Origin: Megaustenia siamemsis
Taxonomy: Eukaryota; Mollusca; Gastropoda; Stylommatophora; Ariophantidae
Direction of reading: 5' to 3'
Assembly (NCBI GenBank): GCA_032433765.1
Contig: JAVIAB010000049.1
Location: 23,060,147 to 23,124,146 of the forward strand
Length of the DNA: 64,000 nt
Shown here: positions 60,313 to 64,000 of the stretch, piece after piece
How positions within the stretch are numbered: position 1 is the first letter of the stretch
Layout of the letters: the number at the start of each line of letters is the position of its first letter
Program-made: the position numbers and the translations under genes
Notes under the pieces: model-generated
Databases searched by the model: none
What the model saw: the letters and a program-made list of their open reading frames with translations, nothing else
What the model was told of the DNA's origin: nothing

Positions 60313-60747
60313 ATGATGGTTGGTAGTTTGACTCGCTGTAAGACATTAGAGTTGGTTGCTTTGTCATGCCATGATGGATGGGAGTTTGGCTCGTTGTAAG
60401 ACATTAGAGTTGGTTACTTTGTCTTCCCATGATGGTTGGGAGTTTGGCTCGTTGTAAGACATTAGAGTTGGTTACTTTGTCCTGACATGATGGATGGGAG
60501 TTTGGCTCGTTTTAAGACATTAGAGTTGGTTACTTTGTCCTGCCATGATGGATGGGAGTTTGGCTCGTTGTAAGACATTAGAGTTGGTTACTTTGTCTTC
60601 CCATGATGGTTGGGAGTTTGGCTCGTTGTAAGACATTAGAGTTGGTTACTTTGTCTTCCCATGATGGTTGGGAGTTTGGCTCGTTGTAAGACATTAGAGT
60701 TGGTTACTTTGTCCTGCCATGATGGATGGGAGTTTGGCTCGTTGTAA
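60313..60747. repeat. 58-bp array grown from LINE coding sequence
   Basis: About seven units beginning TGGTTACTTTGTCCTGCCAT and ending GTAAGACATTAGAGT. The first unit is in phase with the adjoining LINE (HPSWHDKATNSNVLQ on the minus strand), so the array arose by tandem duplication inside the LINE. Confidence 0.9.
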
Positions 60748-61269
60748 ATAAAGAAAAGAAAAGGAATGGCAAAAAGTAATTTTAATGCCATGAAAAATAT
60801 AGTAACAATAAAACAAATAACAGTAGGGCTGAAACTAAGAATAGCAAAATGTTACCTTTTCTAAATATTCCTATATGGTGCAGAAACATGGACATTGGAC
60901 AAGAAAACAGAACAGAAAATTGAAGCCTTTGAAACGTGGATTTATAGAAGAAAGGTAGAATTAGATGGATAGAAAAGATAACAAACGATGAAGTTTTAAA
61001 ACAATTAAAAATAAAAAGAGAACTACTAAATACAATTAAGACAAGACAAATGAAATTTTGGGGCACGTTAAACGATACAACAGCCCACTAAAAGTAATAT
61101 TGGAAGAGAAAATACAAGGTAAAAGAGGTAGAGGCAGACCAAGACTAACATGGGTGAGTAACATCAAAAGATGGACAAGTCAATCTATGACAATCTGCAC
61201 CATCAAAGTAAGAAATAGAGTGGAATGGCGATCCATGGTAGCCAACCATAGTTGCGGAGACTGCACTCA

Positions 61270-61306
<37 letters not shown>
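60748..61306 (+). mobile_element. LINE family B 3' part
   Basis: Blocks in three frames: FNAMKNIVTIKQIT, then RNSPLKVILEEKIQGKRG and EWRSMVANHSCGDC, then an (ATG)n tail at 61271-61306. Confidence 0.85.
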
Positions 61307-61307
<1 letters not shown>

Positions 61308-61440
61308 ACATAACAACAGCAGAAGCGACGAACAGAAGAGCAAAAGACCGCAAATCATATCTCCCCTCGACGCTAAACAGAAAATGAGCAAGGAAAGAAG
61401 TCGACTGTTCAGTTGCTCCATGAAAAAGAAAAAAAACACA
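61306..61440. mobile_element. interspersed repeat related to 6914-7107
   Basis: ACATAACAACAGCAGAAGCG...ATATCTCCCCTCGACGCTAA is the diverged complement of the insertion in LINE B near 7 kb. It follows a LINE-B tail directly. Confidence 0.6.
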
Positions 61441-62085
61441 TGAGAAAACCGAACCCTGCTTATTTCCCAGAGTTCTGCTTCTTAACTCCCAAACTAACCA
61501 TGAGCCCTCCCAGCAACCGTTGACATAGGTCAGTACAATGTTGACATTATTCGTTTCGTCGTCATTCAATAACAGACATACATTTCTATTAACCCTAGTG
61601 TTGACAAGACGTGGCCGCGTCAAAGACACGAAACAAGATAACTAAGTACGGGGCAATACGATCAGGCAAGGAATATCTAATTAACTATTGTTAACACAAA
61701 TCTACAATTACTTCAGAAATATTTGTCATTGACATTTGAAATGTTTTAAGTGATTTCCTTGAACGTTGAAGTTTGATTTAAACGGCTTTTGCAAGAATCT
61801 CATTTAAAATCGCGATGACATGTATGTATTCGTGCGCGTTCAGGAATAAACGGTGAAAAGTGTGAGGATATCTTTACGCCAGAGAAGAAAGGTCGGTAAA
61901 CAAAACGGAGTTTGCTGAAGTTGGGTCTAATAAAGAAGGACAGTCGTAATGTTTGTTTGTCAGAGGCGTTTCCTTCAGAGTTTGAGATAGTGTTTTGTAT
62001 TACTAACAGGATATGTTAAATGTTATGACGTGGTGCTCAGAACATGAAAATACCTCCCCCACTCCTAACTTCAACTCAAAGTTCA
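61441..62085. other. no gene recognised
   Basis: Intronic sequence of the homeobox gene; no element recognised. Confidence 0.5.
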
Positions 62086-62690
62086 TCATCATCATCGAGT
62101 GACGTCTCCGCATCGAAGGTTGGCTACCATGGCGCGCCAATCCACTCTGTCTCTTGCTTTGATGGTGCAGATTGTCATAGGCTGACTCGTCCTTCTTTTG
62201 ATGTTACTCGTCCATGTTAGTCTTCGTCTGCCTCTGCTTCTTATTCCTTGTATTTTCCCTTCCAATATTACTTTTATTAGGCTGTTGTGTCTTTTAACAC
62301 GCCCCAAAAATGTCATTTGTCTTGTTCTAATTGTGTTCAGTAGTTCTCTTTACATTTTTAGTTGTTTTCAAACGTCATCGTTTGTTTTCTTCTCTTTCCA
62401 TCCAATTCTACCTATTCTTCTATCTATCTATTGACCTTTCGAGCCGTAGCCGGCCCATAGGGCGTAGACCAAGATACACCTTCTCATATCTGAATTTTTG
62501 TTCTAGCAGTTTTCTTTTAAAGATATTTTATCAAATCTCGCCATCTGTCTCTGTTCTGTGCAAGCAGCTCTATTACATTGAGGGAGCCGAATCCTGTTGC
62601 TCTTGCCTCTCTTATCAATATTCTTCTATAAATCCACATTTCAAAGGCTTCAATTTTTTGTTCTGTTTTCTTGTCTAATTAACTCAAAGT
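62086..62690 (-). mobile_element. LINE family B 3' part, split by LINE D
   Basis: Terminus CATCATCATCGAGTGACGTC at 62088; the minus strand reads GRVKRHNSLIKVILEGKIQG. It resumes at 62629 with EMWIY-region sequence after the LINE-D insertion. Confidence 0.83.
62423..62619 (-). mobile_element. LINE family D 3' end inserted in LINE B
   Basis: Starts TCTATCTATTGACCTTTCGA and contains the complement of LLAQNRDRWRDLIKYL. Flanked by ATTCTTCTA at 62414-62422 and 62620-62628. Confidence 0.85.
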
Positions 62691-62854
62691 TACAATGGAA
62701 AAAAATGCATCTACCAGGAGCCATTTGCCTGAGCATTCAATAACGTCCCTAACATTTATCAATATTGTTATATCGTTGGCAGAATGTGCTCTCGGCTCAT
62801 ATCATCCATGTATAAACATAAATTATATGGAGCAGCTAAACTGAAAAACAAGTC

Positions 62855-62900
62855 AAACTACAACGTTTCGACAAAAGACTTCATCGGGTGCAATAAATAA
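62855..62900 (-). mobile_element. Penelope-associated 3' motif
   Basis: CAACGTTTCGACAAAAGACT then TCATCGGGTGCA is the complement of the GATGAAG...CGAAACGTTG motif seen at 57556-57588. Confidence 0.5.
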
Positions 62901-63064
62901 ACTATACAAGTTAAACACTTATTCCAAGCTAGAAAAAAACAACGCGGGTCTAAAAAAATGGTTGGAAAAGACGGTGGCTATGATTTACACATAGTCTTGT
63001 TAAAAGATAAATAGACAATACGGCGGATAGGTTTAGATTTGATAAATAGGTTGTGATGTATTTT

Positions 63065-64000
63065 CTTTTTGTATTTATTGTGTTGTTTTCTTGCTTACAT
63101 TTATGTGTTTAATTTTGTTGAGTCTTCTGGTTTCATTTATGTGTTTAATTGTGTTGTGTTTCCTTGCTTACATTTATGTGTTTGATAATGTTGTGTTTTC
63201 TGGCTTACATTTATGTGTTTAATTGTGTTGTGTTTCCTTGCTTACATTTATGTGTTTAATTGTGTTGTGTTTCCTTGCTTACATTTATGTGTTTGATAAT
63301 GTTGTGTTTCCTTGCTTACATTTATGTGTTTCATTGTGTTGTGTTTCCTTGCTTACATTTATGTGTTTAATTGTGTTGTGTTTCCTTGCTTACATTTATG
63401 TGTTTAATTGTGTTTGTGTTTCCTTGCTTATATTTATGTGTTCATTGTGTTGTGTTTCCTTGCTTATATTTATGTGTTTAATTGTGTTGGGTTTCCTTGC
63501 TTACATTTATGTGTTTAATTGTGTTGTGCTTCTCTGCTTACATTTATGTATTTAATTCTGTTGAGTTTTATGGCTTGCATTTATGTGCTTAATTTTGTTG
63601 TGTTTCCTCTCTTACATTTAAGTGTTTAATTGTATTGTGTTTCCTTCCTTACATTTATGTGTTTAATTGTGTTATGTTTCCTTCCTTACATTTATGTGTT
63701 TAATTGTGTTATGTTTCCTTCCTTACATTTATGTGTTTAATTGTGTTATGTTTCCTTGCTTACATTTATGTGTTTAATTGTGTTATGTTTCCTTGCTTAC
63801 ATTTATGTGTTTAATTGTGTTATGTTTCCTTCCTTACATTTATATGTTTAATTGTGTTGTGTTTCCTTGCTTACATTTATGTGTTTAATTGTGTTGTGTT
63901 TCCTTGCTTACATTTATGTGTTTCATTGTGTTGTGTTTCCTTGCTTATATTTATGTGTTTCATTGTGTTGTGTTTCCTTGCTTATATTTATGTGTTTCAT
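63065..64000. repeat. 37-bp minisatellite, about 25 units, running off the window
   Basis: The unit is TTGTGTTTCCTTGCTTACAT followed by TTATGTGTTTAATTGTG. Open frames of the LAYIYVFNCV type are artefacts. Confidence 0.96.

Overview
The window is animal nuclear DNA, very rich in repeats. It holds one host protein gene that I can support, many nested non-LTR retrotransposon (LINE) and tRNA-derived SINE fragments, several long tandem arrays, and one complete, recently inserted Polinton/Maverick (polintovirus-type) element. The homeobox exons, the types of LINE and SINE and the abundance of minisatellites fit a marine invertebrate, most likely a lophotrochozoan such as a mollusc. That placement is inference; no species can be read from the sequence.

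Host gene. An ARX/aristaless-type homeobox gene lies on the + strand. A 796-nt exon (29894-30689) carries homeodomain residues 1-30 and part of codon 31. A 46-nt micro-exon (58819-58864) carries the rest of codon 31 and residues 32-46. Both have good splice signals, the phases join, and the second ends at the 46/47 intron position usual for paired-class homeoboxes. The intron between them is 28,129 bp and contains everything in 30.7-58.8 kb, including the Polinton. The last homeodomain exon is beyond the window.

Layout. 1-7.2 kb: SINE and LINE fragments, microsatellites and a 30-bp minisatellite. 7.9-16.2 kb: arrays of 31-, 24- and 42-bp units and imperfect TAG repeats, interrupted at 11210-14896 by a nearly full-length endonuclease-RT-RNase H LINE flanked by a direct duplication of about 625 bp. 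16.6-26.1 kb: a 55-bp array, a SINE and a 7.7-kb minisatellite with 35/40-bp units and higher-order duplications of 1,184 and 1,890 bp. 26.6-29.9 kb: SINEs, LINE ends and a minisatellite seeded by a LINE end. 29.9-30.7 kb: homeobox exon. 31-40.5 kb: GGAA repeats, LINE and SINE nests and a 22/35-bp array. 40521-55625: Polinton. 55.6-64 kb: LINE fragments, a fold-back element, a Penelope-like relic, the homeobox micro-exon and more minisatellites.

The Polinton is 15,105 bp. It has 590-bp terminal inverted repeats differing at one base and a perfect 6-bp target duplication (AACGAT). Rightward it encodes a protein-primed family-B DNA polymerase with zinc fingers and an OTU-like domain. Leftward it encodes a packaging ATPase, two small conserved proteins, a retrovirus-type integrase with chromodomain, a small membrane protein, a penton-type minor capsid protein, a pX-like core protein, the double jelly-roll major capsid protein and an adenovirus-type protease. 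This is the standard polintovirus kit for integration, replication, packaging and capsid maturation. Two extra genes stand out: a Bcl-2-like protein beside the left repeat and a PC4-like DNA-binding protein with an internally duplicated tail. Despite its young termini, three genes are broken (polymerase and penton by in-frame stops, major capsid by a one-base shift), so this copy looks non-autonomous unless these are sequence errors or are bypassed.
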